A stretch of DNA of 64,000 nucleotides from Armigeres subalbatus (lineage: Eukaryota; Arthropoda; Insecta; Diptera; Culicidae): assembly GCF_024139115.2 (NCBI RefSeq), contig NC_085141.1, positions 72,829,481-72,893,480 of the forward strand, given 5' to 3'. Under the pieces are notes generated by a model. The model was not told where the DNA came from. It searched no databases and worked only from the letters and a program-made list of their open reading frames with translations. Below are positions 44,412 to 55,285 of the stretch, one piece after another (the stretch's first letter is position 1; each line of letters begins with the position of its first letter). A program made the translations under genes and the position numbers.

Positions 44412-44768
44412 TATCATTTAGTAGTTTGTCGATAGCACATTCCATAGGCTAAATTTTAAAATGTGTTGTCTGGTGAACTTTTAGTGCGAAGGTTTTACTA
44501 CAACTCTACCTAACATTTCGTTCTTTGAATTTCACTAATATGGGAGCAGAGGCGCTAGTAGCAGTAACTTATACTAAATGATTGAAATTTTGTTATCTTT
44601 TAGTATAAGTTACTGCAACTGGCGCCTTAACTCTGCTAATAGTGAAATTCAAACATCGACGTATTAGGCAGAGTTGTAGTAAAACCTTCACACTAATAGT
44701 TCACCATACAACACATTTTAAAATTTAGCCTCTGGAATGAATTATTGTCAAACTACTAAATGATCGAT
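44412..44768. mobile_element. Almost fully palindromic MITE (~357 bp)
   Basis: ATCATTTAGTAGTTTGTCGA at the left is inverted at the right end. Both arms continue through GGCTAAATTTTAAAATGTGT, then AGTGAAATTC-type words, to TAGTATAAGTTACTGC near the centre. Nearly the whole length could therefore fold as one stem. No coding capacity. Confidence 0.75.
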
Positions 44769-45299
44769 AACATCCTTGTTGGTAACTATAATGACTAATG
44801 CAAAGTTCGAGTATACCGATACCGAACGATGACTACACTGGCACTGTTTGGTGACAGAAAAGCATTTCTCAACATTTTACAACAGGATTTCTAAACAAAT
44901 AGTGCATACCATCACAGTATATGGTGTTCTATATTTCACTAAACAAGAGATGTCTTGGCGAAATATAAAAATTCTTTTTTTTTTGTAAGTCATTTCTACA
45001 AACGCGGCAATTTGAATTTTATTCCTATATAAAAATTATAAAACGAACGAATCATAAAGAGAATGTGATTCATTCCATGCTGCCTATAATAGGTATGTAA
45101 TAAATAGAAAATACAGCAAAGATGGAACTGATATACAGAAGATAGACAAAATGATTGCGTTTGGCAACATTCTTATGAAGTTTAAATTAGCATAACTTAC
45201 AGAAGTTTTTTTTTAATCTTTTCTAGCGAGATTTCTAGCCAGATTTTTTTTGACTCATCTCGTGTACGAAAACAGTGAAAATTTAGGTTCTTTGGTTAA
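44769..45299. other. No gene seen
   Basis: AT-rich sequence without supported features between the palindromic MITE and the nested retrotransposons. Confidence 0.3.
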
Positions 45300-45635
45300 C
45301 AAAGTTTGAATAAAAGAACTGCACCAGAAGGAATCCAGCCAAAATTTAAAAATAATCTTTAACCATCCGACAGAAGGTTCTCTGCTGGAGCCAATTCGTG
45401 GTCCAGGCTGTAGCGATCTCGTTCCCAAGCCCCCCTCCCAGAGTTTTGCATCCGCCGCTGAGACCTTCCATGCTGATCAAGAGGCTTATTGTGCCGATGT
45501 TCGCAGTGACGGCTTCCTTGTTTTTAAGGATTTCACGGTGTCCGGGGGCCCACATTAGGGTGGTCGAGTGCAGCTTGGATGGCCTGGATGAAGGGTTGTC
45601 GAGGTGAACGCAGCTAACACGCTGGCGGAGTCCGT

Positions 45636-45646
45636 AACAACTGGGG
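45636..45646. repeat. Left copy of ~11-bp target duplication of element B
   Basis: AACAACTGGGG here and AACAACTAGGG at 46948-46958 flank element B and differ by one base. The right copy follows an A-rich tail directly. Confidence 0.65.
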
Positions 45647-46947
45647 AAGACCAAAAATGATAAAGTTGATCTATACTTGCATTATTCGTCCAAAACTGAC
45701 ATATGCTGCTCTTGTCTGGTGGCCAAAAACAAAAGAGGCTACTGCACAGAAGAAGCTGACAAAACTGCAAAGGTTAGTGTCCATGCAAAAACTTAAACGA
45801 TTGAAGTTATTCAAGTCAGGCGATTTAGTGGGCCACTTGAGTATTTCACAAAATTTTCAATATGGGCCAGTGATGAATATGAATGGAGACTGGATGAAAC
45901 CTGTGGAGAACTATGACATTCCTTACAACATATATGAACCATCACGTATGGTTTGGGATGTAGGAGGTCCCACTGTTCGAGACGGTTCCATAAAATTCTA
46001 CACAGATGGCTCAAAAATAGGAACAAAAACGGGTGCAGAAATCTTCGGCCCTGGGATAGCGATCTCAGTGGCAATGGGAAACTATCCAACGGTGTTTCAA
46101 GCGGAGATTTTTGCTATAATGAAATGTGCTAATATCTGTGTAGAAAGGAAATATAGATATGCAAATATTTGTATTTTCACAGATAGTCAAGCGGCACTCA
46201 AAGCGTTGAGTAGCTTTAAATGTACGTCAAAACTTGTCTGGGACTGCATTCTTTCATTGCGAAAGGTGTGCCAAGAGAACTCCGTAAATATGTACTGGGT
46301 TCCAGGGCACTGTGGCATTGGAGGTAATGAAAAGGCAGACGAGCTTGCGAAACGAGGTTCAAATACACAGTTTATTGGCCCAGAACCTTTCTGCGGTATA
46401 TTATACTGTACCATAAAAATGGAATTAAAATCCTGGGAAGCACAAAGGTTGATGACCAATTGGTTGGTTGCCGAAAAGTGTGCTCAATCAAAGAGATTTA
46501 TAATTCCCAATGTTAAAGTAACCGAAAAGCTCTTAGAGCTCAGCAAGAAAGCTCTTTGCACCTTCACTGGCCTAATAACCGGACACTGCCCGAGCAGATA
46601 TCACTTGAAAAATATTGGCCAGATTCAGAATGATATCTGTCGTTTCTGTAACATGGAACGTGAAACCTCGGAACGTCTGTTTTGCAGTTGTGATGCATTG
46701 TACAAGGGTAGATCTAAATTTCTAAATAGTGGCTTTATGCAACCAGGAGATATTTGGACTGCAAATCCTGGAAAGGTAGTGGGTTTTATTAACTCAATTA
46801 TACCGGACTGGGAAAATACGCGTCTTAGGTTGTTTACTTGACAAATGGTGATCAACCTAGAAGATGCGAATAGTTAATAGTAATCAGGGGTATACCACAA
46901 AAGTTCAACTCAATGGACGCAGTGGTTCTACGCCCCAACAAAAAAAA
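45647..46947 (+). mobile_element. 5'-truncated RNase H-bearing non-LTR retrotransposon (element B)
   Basis: The insert begins with the end of an RT domain and includes a complete RNase H frame (45657-46841). It then has ~100 bp of 3' UTR (containing GGACGCAGTGGTTCTACGCC) and a poly(A) run at ~46940-46949. It sits in the opposite orientation inside element A with an ~11-bp duplication. The open frame suggests a fairly recent event. Confidence 0.75.
45657..46841 (+). pseudogene. RT C-terminus, RNase H and Cys-rich tail of element B (394 codons)
   Basis: RT remnants (YTCIIRPKLTYAALVWWPKT) lead into RNase H, which removes element RNA from the DNA hybrid. The catalytic set is present: FYTDGSKIG (Asp), VFQAEIFAIM (Glu), FTDSQAALKAL (Asp) and WVPGHCGIGGNEKADELAKR (His, Asp). 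The C-terminal region includes LITGHCPSRYHLKNIG and a Cys-rich finger (CRFCNMERETSERLFCSC). It parallels the LOA-type C-terminus at 24290-25119 segment by segment. The linker between RT and RNase H looks shorter than in that copy. The start codon is internal; the copy is 5'-truncated and cannot be autonomous. Confidence 0.75.
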
Positions 46948-47600
46948 AACAACTAGGGTGTGGCCATTTAGCCAGTCCTCGGTTTCACGGCTGCTCGGAA
47001 ACTTGCCGCAGCTTTGGGTGAAAAAACAGAATACAAGTCCGGTAGGCGGAAAGACAGAGCTAAATTCCATTCAGAAAAGATCCCAATTCCGATTTTACCT
47101 TCAGCCTTGGATCCGTCGGTATATTGGATGATCAGAGAAGGTTATTTATCCAGGATTTTTTGGTTAAAGAGGGCCTCAACCTGGCTCTTGTTTGGGTACA
47201 TTTTAAGGCTGTTCTCGAGAATGAGGTCTATCTTCGGTTTTCTTCTCTGGCAGATGTTCGGCCTCATGCGGTGGATGTAGGCGATTGTTGGGAGGCGTTT
47301 TTCGCAAATTATATTGAGAGATTCATTTTCTCGATTAACTGTGCTGGATATGTTGGACTAGGTTTCTACAAATAGTTAATGGTTTTGGAGCATAATGTGA
47401 TAGTGACCTATGCCTAAACGGCAGAACTCCTGCTTCCTGATGTAGACGGCAAGTTTATATGTGGGTGCTATTTTTTTGACGTAGTTTTCGAAGTTATAGT
47501 AAGTCAGTTTAAAATCATAAAGGAGTCGACTGCTGATAGCCGCATCCGCCACCCTTAGACGCATGGAGTTGTCCGTTTCCGTTATATCGTGACCAATTTG

Positions 47601-50485
47601 TGATTTAGGCGTAACTTATTTTGTAAACAAACACATTGTTTCATGGATTCCGGAGAATACAAGCGTTTTTAATCCTAAAGTAATTCCATTATATGGTATC
47701 GAAAAGCTTAATCTATCGGATGCATTCCGCAGTTTTTTTATGAAATGTTTGTTTAAGCAGGAATTCGCCTTCCAATGTTGGAAAGTTAAATGCCTGTCCC
47801 ACCCCCCTGGCGTCCTATACTATCACAAGGGGTTTGACAATAGCCACCATGTCCACGGACGGTAGTTCATTACCGTCCGTTGTTATCGTACGAAAATAAA
47901 CATCATGTGTTTTGTTTACTATTTGTTTTGGTTAAATCGGAAAATTGTTTTCAAAATAATTGGCAGGATTTACATCTTTGACCATGGTAATTATGTTATT
48001 TGATGATAAAATATAATAAACTTACGAATTCGAGTGAATCGACAAGTGAAATGAAGCGCTACACGAAATCATATTTCGTAACTTGTTCTCCCGCTCCGAA
48101 TTAAACAAAAGATATTATTATTGTTTATAATGTGGTGAGCATTACAGTTGAAATGGTCCGGGGATGCAAATCGAACAACATTCATTAGTAAAATTGAAAT
48201 GAAATAAATGGTGTGCTGAAAGATATTTTGGGATTATATTTACATGCCCATAATAGCTGGTAATATTTTTGACCAAATTGAAAATGTGTAGCCAACAATA
48301 TTTTGGATAAAATCTAGTTGCTTGTAAACGCACGATTCGGGAGAAGTACTTTTCAAAATGTATGCTGGACACATTCATGAAGATGTTCGCTACGCTGAGA
48401 AGCATCTCTTGCCACGGGGTTGGCATGTCCAGACTCTAGACTAACATCCAATAGCCTCATGCTTTTTTCGTCGGAATCTCTTTCCTGTCCAACGTGACAG
48501 CTCAGCCACAGAGAAACAGACGTCTCACTCGACACATGTTCTATAGATCATCTTTTCAACGGTCGATTTATTTTTTTAGGTAATCAATCGGCCACCGATG
48601 GCGCTTGAATTGATTTTGCTTGTGTTTGACGTTTGCGCACTATCGCCATCTGGTTGCCGCTTGGCCACACACAGTGATTTTAGCAATGAGTTATAATGTT
48701 TCCGTGATGATGATTTTTATTGCATTTCATTTTATTGCACTTTCGCATATCGCTGTATATAGTATCCCTACTTTTTGTTTATGTTTTTTTTCTTTTTGCC
48801 ATTTTGTGTTTTTATAATATTTTATGTAGAACATTAGTACAACGAAACATCCATTTGGATAAAAAACAAAATCATTCGACGCCGATGTTGGGAAGACAAA
48901 TTGTGGATGATGCCATCTTTCTGGGGTCTCCAGTGTGCTTACCACAAAAGATACATATTCATGCAATAGCGGGTTGGAATGTTGGAATATAACAGATTAC
49001 ATTATGGCACACAATATAGAAAACAAGATGTGCTTAATATGTGAAATTTAAATTCTATTCCTCCGAATGAAGATCATAAAAAGAATGTATGTTCACAGAG
49101 ATACCCACCAAAAACTTTGTCACGGTGTATAGAGGATGACTTCAAGCTTTTTGTTTGAGCAGGAATTACAGAAATAAAACAACAAAAAGCTTAGCATTAC
49201 TGGTGCATGAGGAAAAGCGATGCTTTCATAGATATTCTTGATTTCCTTAGATCAATCAAGCCATTATTTGCTGAAAATCTTCCCAACTGATTGTTAAATG
49301 TGATCAATTTCATTTCATTCCGCGTTGGGCTGGGAGACCTGCGGAGGGTCGCAAATGTATAATTGATTCAATACACACACCGTGCGGCGGACCCTCAGCC
49401 ATCAACTTAGTACTAGTGGGAGCAATTCTCTTTCGCAAATTCCTTTTGTTTTTGACTTGTTGGTCTATCGAATACTATCGCTGCTACCCACCCAGATTCT
49501 ACTGGCTTATCCCACTCATACTACTAGACGAGCGATGGATTAACACTATAGTTGGAAACGATTTTCCCAAACCCAGCCACTTGTTGAAGGTTGCGCGAGG
49601 CGAGCACTATTCTAATCTTACAACACATTCAACGGTCGCTTCGTCATATAGCTGTGCCTGTTGTTGCAGAGTCAGATGGTTGACTGCTGCTGCTGCAATA
49701 CTGCAAACAGCAAAAGCTGGATCGAGGTGGAAGGCGCGCGCTCGCGCGTTCGTCCGATGGCGCGGGTAGATTAGTTCCCGCCAGAGATCGGATAATTGCT
49801 AGCATAGTCTAAGCGATAGGGTGGAACTAATTTCAGACTTGAACCTGGATTAAGCTTAGGGTACCCGTTGACCGTGAAACTTTCTAGTTCCATTGGCGGT
49901 ACCACACGCAAATTGTAATGTAATGGTGAATGTTTCTATCCCGGTTCGTTTGGCGATTTCTTTTTAAAACTTTTACTAAAAACCAATTCGCATTAGTTTT
50001 CTTTGTTATCTCACCCTATTGAGCATTGCATTAACAACGTCGCACGTACCTATTCATACGCGCACGACACCAGAGAGGAACAGGCGGCGTTCTGTTTGTC
50101 GTAGTGGTGTAATATAATTTTGTTGCAAACATTCGTCTTCCTAGATTCGTAGGTGCTCAACTAGTTTTGTATACTAGAGTTAGAGTAGTATCAAAGTCAG
50201 TAGATTTTAAAATAGCGATTACATTCATCATCTATAAGTTGATGTAGGTTTTGTTAGCTCACAATTATATACAGGTTGTCTGCAAATTATCCGTTCAGAT
50301 GTCAACAGTTTACTTCTACAGAGCAAACAAAGAATATAATTGACACACTAAGGAGCTCTGTGGCTATCGCAACACAGCAGTCTTTAACCAATGTACTTTC
50401 TGTCAATATGTACATACTATCAGCTATATTTTTTTTTCTAACTTATAGGATAATAGCCAACTATTGATTTGATCCTCATAAATCG
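47601..50485. other. No gene supported; small hairpin at ~47852-47881
   Basis: ACGGACGGTA and TACCGTCCGT form a 10-bp stem with a 6-base loop near 47855-47880. A GC-richer region at 49640-49770 (CGCGCGCTCGCGCG) holds part of a 117-codon plus-strand ORF (49416-49769) with no recognisable domain. This may be transcribed UTR of a host gene, but nothing proves it. Confidence 0.3.
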
Positions 50486-50645
50486 GGGGCCCTCCTTAGC
50501 CGTGCGCTAAGATGTGCGGCTACAAAGCAAGACCATGCTGAGTGTGGCTGGGCTCGATTTTCGGTGCCGGTCTAGATAATTTTCGGATTGGAAATAGTCT
50601 CCACTTCCCTGGGTATAAAAGTATCATCGTGTTAGCCTCATGATT
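50486..50645 (+). mobile_element. 3'-truncated Feilai-like SINE
   Basis: GGGCCCTCCTTAGCCGTGCG begins the tRNA-like head, matching the full copy at 57919-58210 base for base apart from scattered changes. The A-box region is TTAGCCGTGCGCTAAG; the B box has drifted to GGCTCGATTTTC. Homology stops after GTGTTAGCCTCATGAT, so the 3' half and (AAG)n tail are missing. Confidence 0.8.
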
Positions 50646-51620
50646 ATCGTCTCTTTTCATCATCTTTCATCTTTGTCATCAATTTTTATGGAACAAAACA
50701 AAATAGGCTGTTAAACCGTGTAAAATGTGTGATTTTAAAATAAAAAATGATTTTCTGTTTTGAAAAGCATCTATTTACGATTTTTTTGACACCAAGAGTA
50801 CGATGTGAATGAGATCGACTATTCTGACCACCATTTTTCGTCTCTGAACGTTTGTCATAAAATAACGTCGTCGTTTATTAATCGTCAATTTAATTCTAAT
50901 CAAACTCGTGGAACCTACATTATCACCACTACAAAACTACTGAATACCGGCCTTCAAAGTAAAATCGCTGGGATCGGACTCGGAAGCCTAACAAGACATG
51001 TTCGAGATACGTTTTACCCTTTATCCATTCATTCGTTTAATGACTACTCTGTGTTGAAATCATTCTCCAGACAGCAGCCTCCTTAGAGCTTTCCGTCCTA
51101 CTAGCGAGTATGTCTTCTCTAGAGATTGTTAGTGTGTTTGTTAATAGCAACATGTACGTAAATGCTCTTTTAGCTCTCCGATTGTCGGTCGGTCCGCTGA
51201 CCGCCAGAACCTAGTAATAATTATCTTAATAGCGATACTCTCGTACTTGTAAATTATCTTTAATCTACATAGACGTTGTTTTCTAGTTCACATATATATA
51301 TTTTCTCTTTATTTTTTCTCTCTATTACCATCTAGCAAACCGAAACGGCAGAACCTAACTAGCGAGTATACGAAACACAAACCTAGATCGTACCAAGAGA
51401 TCGTTTCCTAGTGTATTTTGGTAGTGCGTTTGAAAACTGCAAGTAGTGTGGAATCCAAAACAAAGCTGTACTGTAGTGTGGAAAATCTGGTAACCAGTAT
51501 TTATACATATATAGAAATCGGAGAATTTTGTTGAGCGCATCCCCAGTAGAAAGCAAAACAGAAAACAAGATAACCGAAAACAAACACCTATTACACAGTA
51601 GAAAAATTTGAAAAAAAAAA
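50646..51620. other. UTR-like sequence upstream of the possible exon
   Basis: No ORF is supported. The stretch 51180-51620 has the low-repeat, AAAACAGAAAACAAG-rich look of an insect 5' UTR and runs without interruption into the ATG at 51621. Inference only. Confidence 0.3.
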
Positions 51621-51718
51621 ATGCTGTTTGAAAATCCTGTCGCGGCCGCAAAAATGTTCCCATACAGTGTACCTCCGCCGATTCAAGGTGCAGCAGCGGT
51701 CCCGGTGCAAAATTTAAG
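51621..51718 (+). CDS. Possible first coding exon of an unidentified host gene
   Basis: An ATG after an A-rich leader (AAAAAAAAATG) opens 32 codons plus two bases: MLFENPVAAAKMFPYSVPPP, then IQGAAAVPVQNL. An AAG-GTTTGT donor follows at 51718/51719. The segment is clearly richer in GC and in Pro and Ala than the flanks. An alternative donor (CAAG-GTGCAG) lies at ~51686. The next exon is not in the window in any form I can recognise. The start may also be the second Met. I cannot name the gene. Confidence 0.4.
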
Positions 51719-51719
51719 G

Positions 51720-53111
51720 TTTGTGGAAAAATCCTTTCTTCTTTTCTTTCTCTCGCATCAAAGATATCACTCTCTCTCTTATGTGTTTATACATCGTTTC
51801 CTGCTTTCCTTTGATTAATGCAATGGCTTCAAACATATCGTCGGCGTATGTGTCTTTTTAGTGATTCTAACTTTTTCCCGAAGCTCTAACATCAAACTGG
51901 TGGATGTGATCCTAAAAGTATGTTTTGGCAAAGTTACAATAAACTGCAGTTAAATGTATGCACAGCTTTGTCACCCACACATAAAATAACAACCAATGAT
52001 TTGAATTGTGAGGATGTGAGGCAAATGGTGTGTCCTTTTTGTTTTCATGCTGGTATAAACTTCCAGACCTACACTGGTTTGTCTCATATCTAAGAAGGTA
52101 GTTTCTACCTTGATTTATTTGTCGTAACAAATTATGGATTTAGCTTTTTATGCTATTCGGACCCGGATCATCATTTCACTTATTTCTCCGACTGGCAGGT
52201 AGACTTCATTTGAAGCGTTTTTAGAGAAATTGAACCCTGATCACGTTAAATTTGTGACACAAATGTGTGTGCTGTTTCATCAATTTGAACGAGACTTGAA
52301 TTGAAACACGCTCCAAGTGGGAAGCTGAAGCTGTCTAGTAAGTGGAACGTTTCAGTGGCTTAATTTGTGAAGATGGGTGTTCGAGATTTAACGTGGACAG
52401 CGGCTTTATGACATTTTTTACTAAAACAAGATTCTTCCATGATATTCACATTTGTCCTGAAAATTATTAAGCTTATATGTATACCAATTGTATTCGTAAA
52501 GTATGCGACTTTAGGCATAAGTACCTTAAGCATAAATATGTTAGGCATAATGGACGTTAGGCATAATTCACCCTTATTTAGGTCAGGCGGTTCTTTGACA
52601 CATTTATGCCAAACTTACATTACGCCAATCGTCCGATTTTATACCTAATTTCCATTATGTCTATGCCTATTATTGTTAGTTTTTTTTAAGTTCAAATATT
52701 CTGAAATTTGGCCAAATCAATCTTTGAAACACAAAAATTATTCGGGTCAAATTTGAGCATGATTGGTTTAAAAAAAAGACCCTGACAATGATTGGTTAAA
52801 TTCTGCCAAAGCCACCATTCACCCTATCAAGCTGTTGAAAAAATTACTTAAATAAGAAACTATTTGCCAGATTTTCCTTCAGTTCTGTATAAGAACCTTA
52901 CAAAATTTGTATAGTTGCTTGGAATACCCCAATCTGCTAGATTCTAATGCAAATATTGCATACAAGCATGCAGAATTCTTTATACACTATATATTATTAT
53001 ATGCAAAATTTGTTTAAAAACCTATAAGATTATATTTTTGAATGATTGTTTTTTGATTGACAAGTTTCTTCACAAAGTAAGAAAATGTGACCCTCGCTGT
53101 TTGGGGGTTCA
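51720..53111. other. Intron-like sequence with repeat relics
   Basis: 52515-52575 has four TTAGGCATAA-type words related to the repeat at 8195-8543. 52690-52830 ends with CTGCCAAAGCCACCATTCAC, related to the MITE end at 37656-37830. No gene is seen. Confidence 0.4.
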
Positions 53112-53248
53112 CTACCAAATTTTCAAAAAGACTTTTGCAATCAAAGATTCAAACGTTTATTTGACGAATCTGACAGCACTCCAACGCAAACCAACACCAT
53201 CAACAGGTATCAGAAGCGTTCGCCCACGTTTTGAAAATTTGGTATTGA
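53112..53248. mobile_element. Hairpin MITE, family H copy 4 (internally deleted)
   Basis: The left arm (TACCAAATTTTCAAAAAGAC, then AAAGATTCAAACG, then CGCAAACCAACACCATCAAC) is followed almost at once by the outer end of the right arm (TTTTGAAAATTTGGTATT). Most of the right arm is lost, so the hairpin is destroyed. Confidence 0.7.
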
Positions 53249-54925
53249 GTTGTTTCATTTTCTATAATACTTTATAAGTAATACTGCGTTAATCATCAAT
53301 ACATACAAAAATAAATTCAAACTAGTACCTGGATCTTTTAGTTTTGCCAATGTATAACGCCGAAGGTTCGAATGAAATGGTGCTTTGCGCCAATGATGCT
53401 GGGTTCCTTTTTTGAAGGGTTCGAAAATAGCTTCTCGTTTCAGATTTAGCTTCCTTCATAATTGTTACACCACACCTATATATATGTGTGGCAACGTTAA
53501 GGTTTGCTCTTCTTCGTATGTTGTACAGTATGTGTCAGTAAAATTGTATAAAAATTTAGAAATGTTTGAAATATGATTCAATCGGTTTGATATGTATATC
53601 GATAGTAAAAGGTAGTATTTTGTTTAATGTACACGTTTGAATATTTTACGAACAATATATTTTGGAGATGGTAGAATAGATACTTAACGTTCCGTAGATA
53701 GTGTATATTTCGTAGTGTTATTTTATCCTATTTCTTAACAAGTCTGAACATTGAAACAGTGTATGAAACAGAAAGAGTACAGAGCAACTAATTTAGGCAA
53801 CTTTCTTATTGTGCACGCCCCAGTCTGCCAATTAGATATCACGGCGTCGAACGAGTTTTTATAATAAGATTTACAGAAAGGTCTGTTACCTACAATCAAT
53901 GATCATTTTCGTTCAAAAACTGTGTTTAAATCTGCGACGAAATGATGAACCTTATCAATGTTTCAAGGTGCAAAATGCAAACAATAAATTTTCTGGAATT
54001 CCCATTATTTGCTAGTGCACGCTGCACATGTCACGTCGTACGATATTTCATTTTTCGCGTTCAATCTGAGCTATGTCCTATAAGATATTTTCGATCTTTT
54101 GCACATTTGCCACTGCCGTCTTTTCTCAAATCGCTCTTATGGCTAATGGCCAGGTACCTGTAGCTTCTTGGCCGGTCAAGGAAGAGTATTTATAGTCCAT
54201 TATGAAATTTCTGTCCTTGCGTTGTTTGATTTTCTATAGATCGAAGCTTGTTTTCCAACTCGTTACAGGAGAACGAGATATATATTTCGGAAAATATTTT
54301 TTCTCTTCAAATCACTACTCGGTGCGGCGGATCGCATTACAAAGTCGATTTCGTTATAAATGTAATAATTTCTATATTTTGTGGAGGGACTCGTTTGAAT
54401 CTTGTGTCTTTTGGGAGGCGGCGTGGAAGCTGTCAAACACGCGAAAATGACAGTCTGACAATCGCAGCGTTAACATGGTCCGTACTCCGTTGTTGGTCGT
54501 ACGGAAAAGGCGCAGATTTGTGTTCTCATCAAACCTCCTATCTCGCGCTATGGCAATCGCTGGCATAGACATAAATGCGGTGTGAACGATCCGATAGTAG
54601 AGTGCTCTCATGTTTGCTGTGTTATATTATACTATTGGCCGACTATGATGCAGAGCAATAATGTTGCTTGTGGTATTGCTGTTGGATGCTACTGCCTGTC
54701 ATTCACTCACTAGAAGGCTGTGTCGTTGGCACTGGCTATGACTGACGAACGTCATTCGACTGTAAGTTCATTAAAGTTGATGAATCGCTATTTTTCAACT
54801 GGCCGCCTCTAGGTTTCCTACTTTGTATGTAACATCGTTTGTTCTAGCTACTACACTATCGTCGCATTACCACTCTTATCCATTAATTTATTAGAGCGAT
54901 GATCAATACGATAAATTGAAGCATA
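53249..54925. other. No gene seen
   Basis: Unique-looking AT-rich sequence with short ORFs on both strands (up to 106 codons at 54248-54568), none with recognisable motifs. Confidence 0.3.
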
Positions 54926-55097
54926 CAGTCAAACATCCATGAGTCGATATTGAAGGGACCATCGACTCATGGAAATATTGAGATGTGGAATCTAAAATTC
55001 TTAGTTAGCTGGTAAGCCAAGAAATATTTTTTAATATTAATTTGCTTCCATGAGTCGATATCGAGTCATAGAACATCGACTCATGGAGGTTTGACAG
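54926..55097. mobile_element. Pogo-like MITE, second good copy
   Basis: CAGTCAAACATCCATGAGTC at the left and GACTCATGGAGGTTTGACAG at the right are flanked by TA (54924-54925 and 55098-55099). The interior follows the copy at 31106-31299 with a shorter centre. Confidence 0.75.
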
Positions 55098-55208
55098 TAT
55101 TTATCATCATAAATATCAGTGCATGCCAAATATTAAACATAAGTTGAACTCGTTGAAAGATAACAATTCTTGTGTTTTTTGTATAACGTTAAAAATTGGT
55201 TTATTATA

Positions 55209-55285
55209 CTGCCCATAAATTCATAACAGTCCCATGTGGATAGTAACTCAAGCAAACATGGGACTGTTATGAATTTATGGGCAGT
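55209..55285. mobile_element. 77-bp minimal MITE with perfect ~30-bp arms
   Basis: CTGCCCATAAATTCATAACA continues GTCCCATGT and is perfectly inverted at the right (ACATGGGACTGTTATGAATT, then TATGGGCAG). TA lies on each side and there is a spacer of only 18 bp. One of the shortest clean inverted-repeat units in the window. Confidence 0.7.

Larger units (their letters stand above)
45300..47600 (-). mobile_element. RNase H-bearing retrotransposon (element A), split by element B
   Basis: The N-terminal half of an RNase H domain lies on the minus strand at 46959 to ~47370 (IQYTDGSKAEGKIGIGIF, then AAASFRAA). The other half lies at 45346-45646 (TDSASVLAAF, then TTLMWAPGHREI). Removing 45647-46947 restores a continuous path in which TEDWLNGHTLVV runs directly into TDSASVLAAF. 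RT-like C-terminal sequence extends right to ~47600. Stops and frame shifts show it is old. It belongs to the RNase H-carrying non-LTR groups; the clade is not resolved. Confidence 0.7.
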
